Positions 25,857 to 35,667 of a stretch of 64,000 bases of DNA are shown here, in pieces. The notes under the pieces were generated by a model. That model did not search any database. It was not told where the DNA came from and was given only the letters and a program-made list of their open reading frames with translations. The translations under genes were made by a program, and so were the position numbers. Source of the DNA: Nonomuraea rubra (lineage in GTDB: Bacteria; Actinomycetota; Actinomycetes; Streptosporangiales; Streptosporangiaceae); contig NZ_JACHMI010000001.1 of the NCBI RefSeq assembly GCF_014207985.1, positions 7,981,001-8,045,000 on the forward strand, written 5' to 3'. Each line of letters starts with the position of its first letter. Position 1 is the first letter of the stretch.

Positions 25857-26969
25857 TCAGCCGTAGAGCAGCGATCCCTCGGGGCGGCCCGGTGGCGGGC
25901 ACAGCTCGCGCGGGTCGGCGCCTGCCTCCAGGCACCTGGTCAGGGTGCCGGACCCCCACAGGTGGTCCAGGAACAGGTCGGGCCCGTGCCAGCGCAGGTC
26001 CTCGGGGTAGAGGGTGCGGGCCACGTGCAGGATGGACAGCCCCGTCAGCACCGGCCTGAAGGCGTCGCGGTCGTGCACGTGGAGCTGCACCCCCCGGACG
26101 GGGACGCCCGCGTGCTTGTGGAACGTCGGCGTGAACCACACCTCCCTGAACCGCACCCCCGGCAGCCCGAGACCGGCCAGCGCGGGCGCGAGCCGCGCGT
26201 CGGCGTACGGCGCCCCGATCAGCTCGAACGGCCTGGTCGTGCCGCGCCCCTCGGAGAAGTTCGTGCCCTCGACGAGCCCGGTGCCCGGGTAGACCAGCGC
26301 GGTGTCCGGGGTCGGCATGTTGACCGAGGGCATCACCCAGGGCAGCCCCGTCCCGGCGTACGTCATCTCGCGCCGCCAGCCCTCCATCGTGACGACCGTC
26401 AGGTCCACGTCGAGCCCGAACAGCCCGGCCAGCTCCCCCACGGTCCTGCCGTGCCGCAGCGGCAGCGGGAAGCGGCCCACGAAGCTGGCGAACGCCGGGT
26501 CGAGCGGCGGGCCCTCCTCGACGGTGCCGCCGAGGGGGTTCGGCCGGTCCAGGACCACGAAGCGCAGGCCGAGCCGGGCGGCCGACTCCATCAGGTCGTA
26601 CATGGTCCAGACGTAGGTGTAGAAGCGGGCGCCCACGTCGGCGATGTCGAAGACCAGCGTGTCCACGCCGGCGGCGGCCACCACGCGGTCCAGGGCCTCC
26701 CCGGACAGCTGGTACGTGTCGTACACCGGCAGCCCGGTCCGCTCGTCCACGGTGTCGCCCTCGGCCCCCGCCGCCTGGGCGGTGCCGCGCATGCCGTGCT
26801 CGGGGCCGAACAGCGCGGTCAGCTTCACCCCCGCCGCGAGCAGGGCGTCGGCGGTGGGGGTCAGGTCCGGCAGGACTCCGGTGGGGTTGGAGATCAGGCC
26901 GAGGCGGGCGCCTCCCGCGAGGGAGGGGTCCGTGGCCAGCCGTTCTGCTCCGGTTCGTACGTGTGGCAT
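25857..26969 (-). CDS. namZ: Exo-beta-N-acetylmuramidase NamZ (DUF1343, GH171)
   Basis: A 370-residue DUF1343 protein. The family motifs are LISNPTGV, LTALFGPEHGMRG, VFDIADVGARFYTYVWTM, LDRPNPLGG and the signature VEGTNFSEGRGTTRPFE. B. subtilis NamZ releases MurNAc from the non-reducing end of glycan chains. That enzyme is secreted, whereas this one starts MPHVRTGAERL with no signal peptide; an in-frame extension upstream overlaps murQ and has low-GC codon use, so it was rejected. ATGs at 26978 and 26969 are both possible, with no ribosome site, so it may be nearly leaderless. It diverges from murQ across the shared operator. Confidence 0.9.
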   Translation of the reverse strand: MPHVRTGAERLATDPSLAGGARLGLISNPTGVLPDLTPTADALLAAGVKLTALFGPEHGMRGTAQAAGAEGDTVDERTGLPVYDTYQLSGEALDRVVAAAGVDTLVFDIADVGARFYTYVWTMYDLMESAARLGLRFVVLDRPNPLGGTVEEGPPLDPAFASFVGRFPLPLRHGRTVGELAGLFGLDVDLTVVTMEGWRREMTYAGTGLPWVMPSVNMPTPDTALVYPGTGLVEGTNFSEGRGTTRPFELIGAPYADARLAPALAGLGLPGVRFREVWFTPTFHKHAGVPVRGVQLHVHDRDAFRPVLTGLSILHVARTLYPEDLRWHGPDLFLDHLWGSGTLTRCLEAGADPRELCPPPGRPEGSLLYG

Positions 26970-26982
26970 GCAACCCATTGTC

Positions 26983-26997
26983 TGAAAGATATTTACA
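26983..26997. promoter_or_regulatory. Candidate operator between namZ and murQ
   Basis: TGAAAGATATTTACA forms an imperfect dyad (TG.AA....TT.CA) inside a longer TTGT...ACAA frame (26978-26998). It lies in the short AT-rich gap between the divergent namZ and murQ starts and resembles the motif at 19151-19165 (12/15). Confidence 0.5.
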
Positions 26998-27027
26998 AGA
27001 GAGAAGTAGAGGGTGGAAATTAGCGAC

Positions 27028-27927
27028 ATGATTGATCCGCTACCCGAGCTGTCCACCGAGCAGAGCGATCCCCGCTACAGCCAGATCGACCGGCTGCCGA
27101 CCGAGCGGATCGCCCGCCTGATGAACCAGGCCGACGCCGCCGTGCCCGCCGCCGTGGCGGTGGTCATCCCGGCGATCTCGGCGGCCATCGACGCGATCGC
27201 CGACAGGATGGCCGCGGGAGGACGGCTCTTCTACGTGGGCGCCGGCACGTCGGGGCGCCTGGCCGTGCTCGACGCCAGCGAGTGCCCGCCCACGTTCGGC
27301 ACCGATCCGTCGCTGGTGCAGGGCGTGATCGCGGGCGGGCCCGACGCCTTGACCCGGTCCGTCGAGGGTGCGGAGGACGACGCGGAGGCGGGCGCGGCCG
27401 CGCTGAAGGACCTGGAGGTGGGACCGCTCGACTCGGTGGTGGGCGTGTCCGCCAGCGGGCGGGCCCCTTTCGTGCTGGGCGCGCTCGCTGAGGCCGCGAG
27501 CGCCGGTGCGCTCACCGTCGGCCTGTCGTGCAATGACGACGCGCCGCTGTCGGCCGCCGCGGAGCACGCGATCGAGGTGGTCGTGGGGCCCGAGGTGGTG
27601 ACCGGCTCGACCCGGCTGAAGGCCGGCACGGCGCAGAAGCTCGTGCTGAACATGATCTCCACGATCTCGATGGTCAAGCTGGGCCGCACGTACGGGAACA
27701 CGATGATCGAGATGTCGGCCATGAACAGCAAGCTCGCGGGGCGGGCCATGCGCATCGTCGCCGACATCACCGGCGCCGACCGCGAGACCGCGGGAGCGGC
27801 GCTGGACGCGGCCGGTGGCCAGGCGAAGGTCGCCGTGCTGATGATCCGGCACGGCCTCGACGCCGACGGCGCCCGCGCGCTGCTGGAGTCGCACGGCGAG
27901 CGCCTGAGCGACGCGCTGAGCGGCTGA
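27028..27927 (+). CDS. murQ: N-acetylmuramic acid 6-phosphate etherase
   Basis: A 299-residue (or 304, from the GTG at 27013) SIS-domain etherase. It has the signature GAGTSGRLAVLDASECPPTFG and EGAEDDAEAGA, whose Glu residues correspond to the catalytic acid and base of E. coli MurQ, and the C-terminal helical segment ending DGARALLE. It removes D-lactate from MurNAc-6-P to give GlcNAc-6-P in the cytosol. The ATG is favoured slightly because GGTGG lies 11 bases upstream. A MurNAc kinase or PTS must supply the phosphate; neither is in the window. Confidence 0.95.
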   Translation: MIDPLPELSTEQSDPRYSQIDRLPTERIARLMNQADAAVPAAVAVVIPAISAAIDAIADRMAAGGRLFYVGAGTSGRLAVLDASECPPTFGTDPSLVQGVIAGGPDALTRSVEGAEDDAEAGAAALKDLEVGPLDSVVGVSASGRAPFVLGALAEAASAGALTVGLSCNDDAPLSAAAEHAIEVVVGPEVVTGSTRLKAGTAQKLVLNMISTISMVKLGRTYGNTMIEMSAMNSKLAGRAMRIVADITGADRETAGAALDAAGGQAKVAVLMIRHGLDADGARALLESHGERLSDALSG

Positions 27928-27970
27928 GGCGGGCCACGGGGCAATGAGGGGGCATGAGGGGGAGGGGACG

Positions 27971-29026
27971 ATGAGCGACCGGCTGGAGGCCGTCCTGGCG
28001 GACGCGGTGCCTCGGGTGTGCGCGGCCGCGGTCGCGCTGATCGCCGCCGACGGCTCCGTGGTGGCCTCGGCCGCCACCGGCGAGCTCGTCCGCTACGCCG
28101 ACGCCGCCGGGAGCCTGGCGCAGGAACGCCCGCCCGCGGGCCCCGGCTCGATCTTCGACCTGGCCTCGGTCAGCAAGCTCTTCACCACGGTCGTGCTGCT
28201 CTCGCTGGCCGAGGAGGGGCGGCTGGGCCTGGACGAGCCGGTGACCGGCCTGATCCCCGGGGCCGATCCGCGGATCACGCCGCGCCGCCTGCTCACGCAC
28301 ACGGCGGGCCTGCCCCCGACCCGCCGCATCGACAGGGAGCTGCCCGGCGCGGACGCCGCGGCGCGGATGGACGCCATGGTGCGCACGCCGGTCACCCACC
28401 CGGCCGGCGGGCCGTACCTCTACAGCGACGTCGGCATGGTGATGGCGGGCCGGCTGGCCGAGCTGGCCGGCGGCGCGCCGCTGGACGCGCTGGTCCGCGC
28501 CCGCGTCACGGACGTGCTCGGGCTGGCCGACACCCGTTACCGGCCCGCTCGCGCGGACCGGATCGCGGCCACCGAGTTCAAGGCCGAGCGTCCGGGGCCC
28601 GGTTGCGTGCGGGGCGAGGTGCACGACGAGACCGCGTACGCGCTGGGCGGCGTGGCCGGGCACGCCGGGCTGTTCGCCACCGCCGGGGACCTGCTGGCCT
28701 TCGGCGAGATGTTGCGGCGCGGCGGCGGGCCCGTGCTGCGCCCCGGCAGCGTGGCCGAGATGACGCGCGACCAGGGGGTGACGGGCGCGCCGTTCCGGCA
28801 GGGGCTGGGCGTGCGCATCGGCGACCCCGGCACCGCGGGCCCGCTGGGCGGCGCGTACGGCCACTCGGGCTTCACCGGCACCTCCCTGGTGATCGACCCG
28901 GCCCGGCGGCTGACGGTGGTGCTGCTGACGAACGCCGTGCATCCCGTACGGGGCCGCGAGGGCATCCGCGAGCTCCGTCAGGCGGTCGCTTCCGAGGCGC
29001 TGCGGCTGGTTGACCTCACGCGTTGA
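27971..29026 (+). CDS. Beta-lactamase-family serine hydrolase (AmiE-like)
   Basis: A 351-residue class C beta-lactamase-fold hydrolase. SxxK is SVSK in [22 protein letters not shown], the YxN position reads YSD in [16 protein letters not shown], and the third motif is HSG in [15 protein letters not shown]. There is no signal peptide, so it should be cytoplasmic. It follows murQ by 43 bases with GGAGGGG upstream of the ATG. In B. subtilis the murQ operon includes amiE, a protein of the same fold that removes the stem peptide from MurNAc-peptide; a similar role is inferred here. Confidence 0.85.
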   Translation: MSDRLEAVLADAVPRVCAAAVALIAADGSVVASAATGELVRYADAAGSLAQERPPAGPGSIFDLASVSKLFTTVVLLSLAEEGRLGLDEPVTGLIPGADPRITPRRLLTHTAGLPPTRRIDRELPGADAAARMDAMVRTPVTHPAGGPYLYSDVGMVMAGRLAELAGGAPLDALVRARVTDVLGLADTRYRPARADRIAATEFKAERPGPGCVRGEVHDETAYALGGVAGHAGLFATAGDLLAFGEMLRRGGGPVLRPGSVAEMTRDQGVTGAPFRQGLGVRIGDPGTAGPLGGAYGHSGFTGTSLVIDPARRLTVVLLTNAVHPVRGREGIRELRQAVASEALRLVDLTR

Positions 29027-29158
29027 CGGCTGGTAATTGCCACACCACAAATAGCTTATTGCTCGCGCTCGAAACTGTGTGTGAAGGTACCGGTGAGGCG
29101 GCCGTGAGAAACGGGGGCGCCTTGCAGGTTCCTTTCACCAGAAGGGCCTCGGGCACAG

Positions 29159-30514
29159 ATGGGTCAACCTCCAGCGTCCCAAAAAAACGGATTTATCCAG
29201 CGATTTTCTGGAATGGGCAGATTTGGCCTGGTGTGGTGTGGCCAGGTCGTCACCCTCGTCGGGAATTCCGTTCTCCGCTTTTCTCTCGTCATTCAGGCGT
29301 GGACCGTCGATCATCAGGCCACGCAGGTGGTGGCGCTCTCCCTGTGCGCGCTGCTCCCCCAGATGTTGCTGAGCCCCACGGCGGGCGCCATCGTGGACCG
29401 CTGCCGCAAGCGCACCGCGCTGCAGCTCGCCGACCTGGGCGGGCTCGTGGCCGTGGCCGGCCTGGCTGCCGTGTTCTTCCTCGGTGACCTGCGCCTGTGG
29501 CAGGTGTACGTGACAGTCGCGCTGCTCGGCGCCGCCGCGGCCTTCCAGTTCCCCGCCCTGTCGTCGGCGGTGCCGCTGCTGGTCGGCAAGGAGCAACTGC
29601 AGCGCGCCAACGGGCTGCTGGCCACCGCCAAGAGCGTGGCCGACGTCGGCGGGCCCGCGCTGGCCGGGCTGCTCGTGGTGACCGGCGGGCTCGGCGCGGT
29701 GCTCTGGATCGACCTGGTCAGCTTCGCCGTGGCGCTGGTGACCGTACGGCTGGTGCGCATGGACGGCGACCGGGCCGGCGAGGCGGGCACCCGCAAGCGG
29801 CTCGGCGCCGACTCCCTGGAGGGGCTGCGCTACCTGTTCGCCCAGCCCAGCCTGCGCGGGCTGATCCTCGTGTTCTTCACGGTCAACCTGGTGATGGTGT
29901 TCGGGTTCGCGGTGGTGCAGCCCATGATCCTGGCCAGGACCGGCAGCGACGTCTCCGCCCTGGCCGCGGTCAACGCCGGTATCGGCGCCGGCGGCATCAC
30001 GGGCGGCCTGCTGCTGGCCGCCTGGGGCGGGCCGAAGAACCGGGTGCGCGGCATGATGCTCGGCGTCGTCGGCATGTGCGTGAGCGCGCAGATCGTCATG
30101 GCCATGGTGCACGGCGTGGTGGCGTGGACCGCGGCCATCCTCGTCGGGGCGCTGATCATGCCGGTCGTGAACGGCTCCATGCAGTCGATCATCCAGACCA
30201 AGGTGCCGGAGGACCGGCAGGGGCGGGTGTTCGGGGCCGTCATGTTCGTCTCGCAGATCTCCTCGCCCGTCGCGATGGCCTTCTCCGGGCCGCTCGCCGA
30301 CCACGTCTTCGAGCCCCAGGCGGCGGCCGGCACCGGCCTCGCCGGCCTGCTGCGCCCCCTGGTGGGGACCGGCCCCGGCAGCGGCATGGCCGCCATGCTG
30401 CTGATCGCCGGCCTGCTCGGCGCCGGCGCCGCCCTGTGGGGGCTGGCCCGCCGTGCCGTACGCCACATCGACGTGCTCACGCCCGACCTCGAGAAACAAC
30501 CCGCGGGAGGCTGA
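29159..30514 (+). CDS. MFS exporter of the NRPS cluster (EntS-like)
   Basis: A 451-residue 12-helix transporter of the MFS_3/enterobactin exporter type. [24 protein letters not shown] is helix 1, the loop 2-3 motif reads [11 protein letters not shown], and [23 protein letters not shown] is the characteristic family segment. It lies first in the biosynthetic operon, one base before the MbtH gene, and so should export the peptide product. The 132-base gap upstream is AT-rich and probably holds the cluster promoter, though no clean -35/-10 pair was found. A shorter start at 29213 is possible. Confidence 0.9.
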   Translation: MGQPPASQKNGFIQRFSGMGRFGLVWCGQVVTLVGNSVLRFSLVIQAWTVDHQATQVVALSLCALLPQMLLSPTAGAIVDRCRKRTALQLADLGGLVAVAGLAAVFFLGDLRLWQVYVTVALLGAAAAFQFPALSSAVPLLVGKEQLQRANGLLATAKSVADVGGPALAGLLVVTGGLGAVLWIDLVSFAVALVTVRLVRMDGDRAGEAGTRKRLGADSLEGLRYLFAQPSLRGLILVFFTVNLVMVFGFAVVQPMILARTGSDVSALAAVNAGIGAGGITGGLLLAAWGGPKNRVRGMMLGVVGMCVSAQIVMAMVHGVVAWTAAILVGALIMPVVNGSMQSIIQTKVPEDRQGRVFGAVMFVSQISSPVAMAFSGPLADHVFEPQAAAGTGLAGLLRPLVGTGPGSGMAAMLLIAGLLGAGAALWGLARRAVRHIDVLTPDLEKQPAGG

Positions 30515-30515
30515 C

Positions 30516-30719
30516 ATGACGACCAACCCCTTCGAGGACGAGAACGGCTCCTACCTGGTGCTCGTGAACGACGAGAACCAGCACTCGCTCTGGCCGGCCG
30601 GCCTCGACGTGCCCGCGGGCTGGCGGGTGGCGCTGGAGGCCGGTCCGCGGGGCGCCTGTCTGGAATACATCGAGACGCATTGGACGGACCTGCGCCCGGC
30701 GAGCCTCACGCGGGCGTGA
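30516..30719 (+). CDS. mbtH: MbtH-like NRPS accessory protein
   Basis: A 67-residue MbtH protein with all hallmarks: [24 protein letters not shown], the invariant Trp residues in SLWP and GWRVA, and the terminal [11 protein letters not shown]. MbtH proteins bind the N-terminal part of A domains and are needed for their solubility or activity. It lies between exporter and first NRPS gene and overlaps the latter by 4 bases (GTGA). All four A domains downstream are possible clients. Confidence 0.97.
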   Translation: MTTNPFEDENGSYLVLVNDENQHSLWPAGLDVPAGWRVALEAGPRGACLEYIETHWTDLRPASLTRA

Positions 30720-33700
30720 CCGCCGTGAACGCTCCCGGGCCCGAGCCGGTTGCGGGGCCCATGCCCGAGCCGGTTCCCGAGCTGGTTCATGAGGCCTTCG
30801 CGGCGCAGGCGGCCCGTACGCCCGGCAGGACGGCGCTCATCTGCGGCGCCGAGCGGCTCACCTACGCCGAGCTGGACGCGCGCGCCCGGGAGCGGGCCGC
30901 CGGGCTCGGCGACGTGGCCGGCCGCCTCGTCGGGGTGCGCGCGGAACGCGGCGTCGAGCTGGTGGTCTCGCTGCTGGCGGTGCTGAAGGCCGGCGCCGGG
31001 TACCTCGTGCTCGATCCCGCCTTCCCCGAGGAACGGCTGCGCGGCATGGTGGCCGACACCGGCGCCGCCGCCGTACTGTCCTGTGCCGGCGTGCTGTCCC
31101 CCGCCGGCCGGGAGCGTTCGCCGGGCGGCGGGACCCGGCACGACGGGGTAGCGTGCGTGATGTTCACCTCGGGCTCCACCGGCAGGCCCAAGGGCGTCGC
31201 CGCGCCGCACCGGGCGATCACGGCCACGGTGACCGGGCAGGAGTACGCGCCGTTCGACGCGGTCTGGCTGCAGTGCTCGCCGACCTCCTGGGACGCGTTC
31301 GCGCTCGAACTGTGGGGGCCGCTGCTGTCCGGCGGGACGTGCGTGCTCTACCCGGGGCCGCGGCCCGACCCTCTCGTGCTGGCGCGGCTGGTCACCGAGC
31401 ACGGGGTGAGCGCGGCGTACCTGTCGGGCAGCCTGTTCAACGTGATCGTGGACGAGTGCCCGGACGCGCTGGCCGGGCTCCGCCGCCTGATCGTCGGCGG
31501 CGAGGCGCCGTCGCCCGCGCACCTCCGCCGCGCCCTCGACCGTCATCCCCGGCTGCGCCTGCGCAACGGGTACGGGCCGGTCGAAGGCATGATCTTCATG
31601 ACCACCCACCCGGTGACGGACACGGGCGGGCCCGTGCCCATCGGCACACCCCTGCGGGGCAAGCGCGTGCACGTCCTGGACGCGCGGCTGCGGCCGGTCG
31701 CGGACGGCGAGGTCGGCGAGCTGTACGCGGCCGGGGACGGGCTGGCGCTCTACTACGCCGGCCGGCCCGGGCTCACCGCCGAGCGCTTCGTGGCCGACCC
31801 CTTCGGGGCGCCGGGCGGGCGCATGTACCGGACCGGCGACCTGGTGCGGCGGGGGCCCGGCGGGGTGCTGGAGTTCGTGGGGCGGGCGGACGAGCAGGTG
31901 AAGGTGCGCGGGTTCAGGATCGAGCCCGCGGAGGTCGAGGCCGTGCTGGCGCGGCATCCCGGGGTGGCGCGGGTGTGCGTGGTGGCCAGGGAGGACGTGC
32001 CGGGCGATCGGCGGCTGGTCGCGTACGTCGTGCCGCGCCCCGGCGCCGCCGCCGTGGACGTGGCCGGGTTGCGGGCGCAGGCGGCCGGGGTGCTGCCCGA
32101 GTTCATGGTGCCGTCGGCGTTCGTGGTGCTGGAGTCGCTGCCGCTGACCGGAACCGGGAAGCTGGACCGGGCCGCGCTGCCGGCGCCCTCGTACGAGGCG
32201 GCCGGGGCGGGCGAGCCGCGCTCGGAGGTGGAGCAGGCCCTGTGCGGGCTGTTCGCCGAGGTGCTGCGGGTGCCCGGGGTGGGGGTGGACGACGACTTCT
32301 TCGCGCTGGGCGGGGACTCGCTGATGGTGGCCAGGCTGCTCAGCAGGATCCACGCCGAGCTGGGGGCGGAGGTAGGCGTCAGAACGCTGTTCGAGACCCC
32401 CACGGTGGCGGCCATCGCCGAGCACATCGACGCCGTCGCCGACCGCATCGACGCGATCGCCGGGCCCCTCGGCACCGTCGCCGAGCCGCGCTCCCCATCG
32501 GTCGCGGGCGCCTCCACGCCACTCACGGCGGGCACGCGGGCGGCGGGTGGCTCGGGGTCGTTGCCGGTGGCGCGGGAGGTGCCGGGTGGCGGCGCGCCGC
32601 TGTCGGCGGCGCAGCGCAGGCTGTGGTTCCTCGACCAGGTGGACGCGGGCGTCGCCTACAACATGCCGATGCTCGTACGCCTGCGCGGCCCCGTGGACGT
32701 GCCCGCGCTGCGCGGTGCGCTGGAGGACGTGGTGGCCCGCCACGAGCCGCTGCGGACGGTCTTCACCGTGCACGACGGCGAGCCCGCGCAGCGGGTCCTG
32801 CCCGCCGGGGAGCCCGCACCCGGGTTCACGGCCGTCGAGGTGCCGGCCGCCGAGCTGGACGAGCGGGTCGCCGAGGCGGCGCGGCACCGGTTCGACCTCG
32901 GAGCCGAGCTGCCCATCCACTCCGTGCTGTTCACGACGGGGCCTGGCGAGCACGCGTTGCTGCTGGTCATGCACCACATCGCCGTGGACGGGTGGTCGCT
33001 GCCGCCCCTCATGCGCGACCTGTCCCTCGCCTACCGGGCACGGCTGGACGGCGTGCCCGCCGCCTGGACGCCCCTGCCCGTCCGGTACTCCGAGTACGCC
33101 GCATGGCACCGGGAGCGGGTGGACGCCATCGCCGCCGGTGACCTGGCGTACTGGCGTGAGGCCCTGAAGGGCATGCCCGAACACCCGGCACTGTCCCGAA
33201 CGGCCGGCCCGCGCGCCGACCAGCACGCCGGCCCGCCCACCTGCTCGCGCACCGGCTCGCGCACTGGGGCGGCGGCGGGCATGGCGGCCCGGCACGCCGG
33301 GGCTGCGGCGGACACAGTCGTCCGGCACGTCGGGGCCGAGCTGCACGCGCGGCTGCTCAAGCTGGGCAGGGCGCGCGGGGCCACGCTGTTCATGGTGCTG
33401 CACGCCGCGCTCGCCGTCGTGCTGCAGCGGGCGGGCGCGGGCTCCGACGTCGCCATCGGCGCGCCAGTGGCGGGGCGGTCCGGCGGCCCGGTTCCCGGCG
33501 GCGCGATGCCGGGCAGCCCGAGGTCCGGCGCAGTACCCGGCGGCGCGGTACCCGGCGGCGCAGTGCCCGGCGGCGCAGTGCCCGGCGGCGCAGTGCCCGG
33601 CGGCGCAGTGCCCGGGGGCTCGGTGGACGAGCTCGTGGGGTTCTTCGTCAACCTGCTCGTGCTCCGTTCCGATCTGTCGGGCGATCCGTCGGCCGGGGAA

Positions 33701-34543
33701 CTGGTGGCGCGGGTGCGGGAGACCGACCTGGAGGCGTTCTCACACCAGGAGGCGCCGTTCGAGCGGGTCGTGCACGAGCTGAACCCGGCCCGGCACCCGG
33801 GGCGGCATCCGCTGGTCGACGTGGTGCTGGCGTTGCAGAACAACCTGCGGGCCGAGCTGGCGCTGCCCGGGGTGGACGCGCGGGTGGAGGTGGTCAGGAC
33901 TGGGGCGCCCAGGTTCGAGCTGCTGGTGGACGTGACCGACGACTACCTGCCCGGCGGGGTGCCGGCCGGGATCGCGGTGACGCTGGAGTACCGCGTGGGC
34001 GCCTTCGACCGGGCGGTGGTGGAGTGGCTGGCCGACGCGCTGCTCCGCGTCCTGGACGGCATGGCGGCGGCGCCTGACACACCCATCTCCCAGATCGCGC
34101 TCCCACCCTCGCCCGAAACCGCCGCACTCCCACCCGAGATCGCCCCATCGTCACCCGAGATCACCCCACCGCCACCCGGATCCGCCCCGCACCGATCCGG
34201 AGTCGCCTCGGGCGCCGGCGGAGGGCCTGCCGGGAGCGTGGCGCCGAACGCGGAGCTGGAGCGGCGGATCGCCGCCGTCTGGGCCGACGTGCTGGGCGTG
34301 GCGCGGGTGGGGCGGGACGACGGGTTCTTCGCGCTGGGCGGGAACTCGCTCAGCGCCGTGCGGGTCGCCGCCCGCCTGACCGGCCAGGGCCTGCCCGCCA
34401 CCGCCACCGACCTGTTCTCCTCCCCCACCGTCGCCATGCTGGCCACCACGCTGGCCGCCGTCCTGGCCTCGGGGCCGGACGGGACGCGGCCCGGGCCCGC
34501 CATCGCCCGCCTGCCCAGAACTCCGCGCACCCGCCCCCGGTGA
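30716..34543 (+). CDS. NRPS 1: A-T-C-T (second carrier lacks an A domain)
   Basis: A 1275-residue synthetase starting at the GTG that overlaps the MbtH stop. The A domain (about 15-490) has [16 protein letters not shown] and [16 protein letters not shown]. Carrier T1 has LGGDSL with phosphopantetheine Ser near 535. The C domain (about 620-1110) has [14 protein letters not shown] and the catalytic [10 protein letters not shown] near 752. Carrier T2 has LGGNSL with Ser near 1211. A hand-aligned specificity code for the A domain is D-A-L-Y-I-G-G-I-F-K, similar to valine codes. With no upstream C domain, T1 is a starter; T2 has no cognate A domain and must be loaded in trans or skipped. A six-fold AVPGG repeat lies inside the C domain. 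Confidence 0.93.
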   Translation: MTAVNAPGPEPVAGPMPEPVPELVHEAFAAQAARTPGRTALICGAERLTYAELDARARERAAGLGDVAGRLVGVRAERGVELVVSLLAVLKAGAGYLVLDPAFPEERLRGMVADTGAAAVLSCAGVLSPAGRERSPGGGTRHDGVACVMFTSGSTGRPKGVAAPHRAITATVTGQEYAPFDAVWLQCSPTSWDAFALELWGPLLSGGTCVLYPGPRPDPLVLARLVTEHGVSAAYLSGSLFNVIVDECPDALAGLRRLIVGGEAPSPAHLRRALDRHPRLRLRNGYGPVEGMIFMTTHPVTDTGGPVPIGTPLRGKRVHVLDARLRPVADGEVGELYAAGDGLALYYAGRPGLTAERFVADPFGAPGGRMYRTGDLVRRGPGGVLEFVGRADEQVKVRGFRIEPAEVEAVLARHPGVARVCVVAREDVPGDRRLVAYVVPRPGAAAVDVAGLRAQAAGVLPEFMVPSAFVVLESLPLTGTGKLDRAALPAPSYEAAGAGEPRSEVEQALCGLFAEVLRVPGVGVDDDFFALGGDSLMVARLLSRIHAELGAEVGVRTLFETPTVAAIAEHIDAVADRIDAIAGPLGTVAEPRSPSVAGASTPLTAGTRAAGGSGSLPVAREVPGGGAPLSAAQRRLWFLDQVDAGVAYNMPMLVRLRGPVDVPALRGALEDVVARHEPLRTVFTVHDGEPAQRVLPAGEPAPGFTAVEVPAAELDERVAEAARHRFDLGAELPIHSVLFTTGPGEHALLLVMHHIAVDGWSLPPLMRDLSLAYRARLDGVPAAWTPLPVRYSEYAAWHRERVDAIAAGDLAYWREALKGMPEHPALSRTAGPRADQHAGPPTCSRTGSRTGAAAGMAARHAGAAADTVVRHVGAELHARLLKLGRARGATLFMVLHAALAVVLQRAGAGSDVAIGAPVAGRSGGPVPGGAMPGSPRSGAVPGGAVPGGAVPGGAVPGGAVPGGAVPGGSVDELVGFFVNLLVLRSDLSGDPSAGELVARVRETDLEAFSHQEAPFERVVHELNPARHPGRHPLVDVVLALQNNLRAELALPGVDARVEVVRTGAPRFELLVDVTDDYLPGGVPAGIAVTLEYRVGAFDRAVVEWLADALLRVLDGMAAAPDTPISQIALPPSPETAALPPEIAPSSPEITPPPPGSAPHRSGVASGAGGGPAGSVAPNAELERRIAAVWADVLGVARVGRDDGFFALGGNSLSAVRVAARLTGQGLPATATDLFSSPTVAMLATTLAAVLASGPDGTRPGPAIARLPRTPRTRPR
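33530..33619 (+). repeat. Six in-frame 15-bp repeats (AVPGG) in the NRPS 1 C domain
   Basis: Six direct copies of a 15-base unit encode AVPGG x 6 (the last ends PGGS). They lie in the loop just before the [13 protein letters not shown] motif of the condensation domain. Copies 3 to 5 are identical at the DNA level, so expansion is recent. Confidence 0.85.
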
Positions 34544-34554
34544 GGAGCACGTTC

Positions 34555-35667
34555 ATGGACCTCAGCGTGATGTTCTTCGGCGCCGACGACGCCGGCGCCG
34601 GACACACTGCCAAATATGCAGGACATACCGCCAAATATGACGACATCCTGGCCATCGCCCGCGCCGCCGACCGGCTCGGCTTCACCGCCATCTGGACCCC
34701 CGAGCGGCACTTTCAGCAGGTCGGGCAGGTCTTCCCGAACCCGGCCCTGCTCAGCGCCGCCCTGGCCACCGCCACCGAACGCATCCACCTGCGCGCGGGC
34801 AGCCTCGTGCTCCCGCTGCACCACCCGCTGCGGGTCGCCGAGGACTGGGCCGTCGTGGACAACCTCTCACGCGGCCGGATCGGCGTGTCGGTGGCCACCG
34901 GCTGGCACTCCACGGACTTCGTGCTCGCCCCCGCCGCGTACCAGGACCGCAGGGAACGCGCCTTCCGCGACCTCGCGCTGCTGCGGCGGCTGTGGGCGGG
35001 CGAGGCCGCGGAGTTCACCGACGGCACCGGCGGGCGGGTCGCGGTCGTCTCGCAGCCCAGGCCGTACTCGGCCTCCCTGCCGCTGTGGACCACCACCTCC
35101 GGCAGCCCGCAGACGTGGGAGGCGGCCGGCCGCATGCGTACGAACATCCTCGGCGCCACCATCGGCCAGACCCGCGACGAGCTGGCCGGCAAGATCCGCC
35201 TCTACCGCGACGCCTACGCCGCCGCCCCCGAACAGCCGGGCGCCCCGCCCAGGGGCACGGTCACGCTGATGGCCCACACGTACGTGGCCGGCACCGACGA
35301 GGCGGCCAGGGAGCAGGCGGGCGCGCCGCTCAAGGAGTACCTGAGGTCGTACGTGGCACAGACGGCCGCGAACAAGCAGGCGGCCGCGCACGAGGGGGCG
35401 GTCGCGAGCAAGCCGGCTGCCGGCAAGGGGGCGCGGGCAGGCGCGCTGAGCGAGGAGCAGCTCGGCACGCTCACCGAGTTCGCCTTCCGGCGCTACCTGA
35501 CCTGGGGCAGCCTCATCGGCTCGCCCGAGACCTGCCGCAAGAGCCTGGCGGACCTGGCCGACCTCGGCTGTGACGAGGTGGCGTGCTTCGTCGACTTCGG
35601 GCTCGGCAGGGCCGAGGTCCTGGAGAGCCTGCGGCGCCTGGCCGACCTGGGCGGGGAGGACCGATGA
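34555..35667 (+). CDS. Stand-alone luciferase-like flavin monooxygenase (MupA/Atu3671 family)
   Basis: A 370-residue FMN-dependent (bacterial luciferase-like) enzyme of the natural-product branch, recognised by [56 protein letters not shown] and [14 protein letters not shown]. Family members occur fused in or beside NRPS/PKS modules and oxidise carrier-bound substrates. AGGAG precedes the ATG. Near the N terminus AGHTAKY is duplicated in tandem, and a Lys/Ala-rich insertion (about 280-300) precedes the last helices. It overlaps the next NRPS gene by 4 bases, so it probably acts on the peptide held on NRPS 1 or 2. Confidence 0.9.
   Translation: MDLSVMFFGADDAGAGHTAKYAGHTAKYDDILAIARAADRLGFTAIWTPERHFQQVGQVFPNPALLSAALATATERIHLRAGSLVLPLHHPLRVAEDWAVVDNLSRGRIGVSVATGWHSTDFVLAPAAYQDRRERAFRDLALLRRLWAGEAAEFTDGTGGRVAVVSQPRPYSASLPLWTTTSGSPQTWEAAGRMRTNILGATIGQTRDELAGKIRLYRDAYAAAPEQPGAPPRGTVTLMAHTYVAGTDEAAREQAGAPLKEYLRSYVAQTAANKQAAAHEGAVASKPAAGKGARAGALSEEQLGTLTEFAFRRYLTWGSLIGSPETCRKSLADLADLGCDEVACFVDFGLGRAEVLESLRRLADLGGEDR

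Noticed and set aside
26970..27056. In-frame upstream extension of namZ resembling a hydrophobic signal (SLISTLYFSLVNIF)
   Set aside because: It overlaps the murQ start and the shared operator, uses AT-rich codons unlike the gene body, and has no ribosome site.
33530..33619. Regular direct repeats as a CRISPR array
   Set aside because: The units are contiguous 15-mers without spacers and encode AVPGG in frame within an NRPS C domain.
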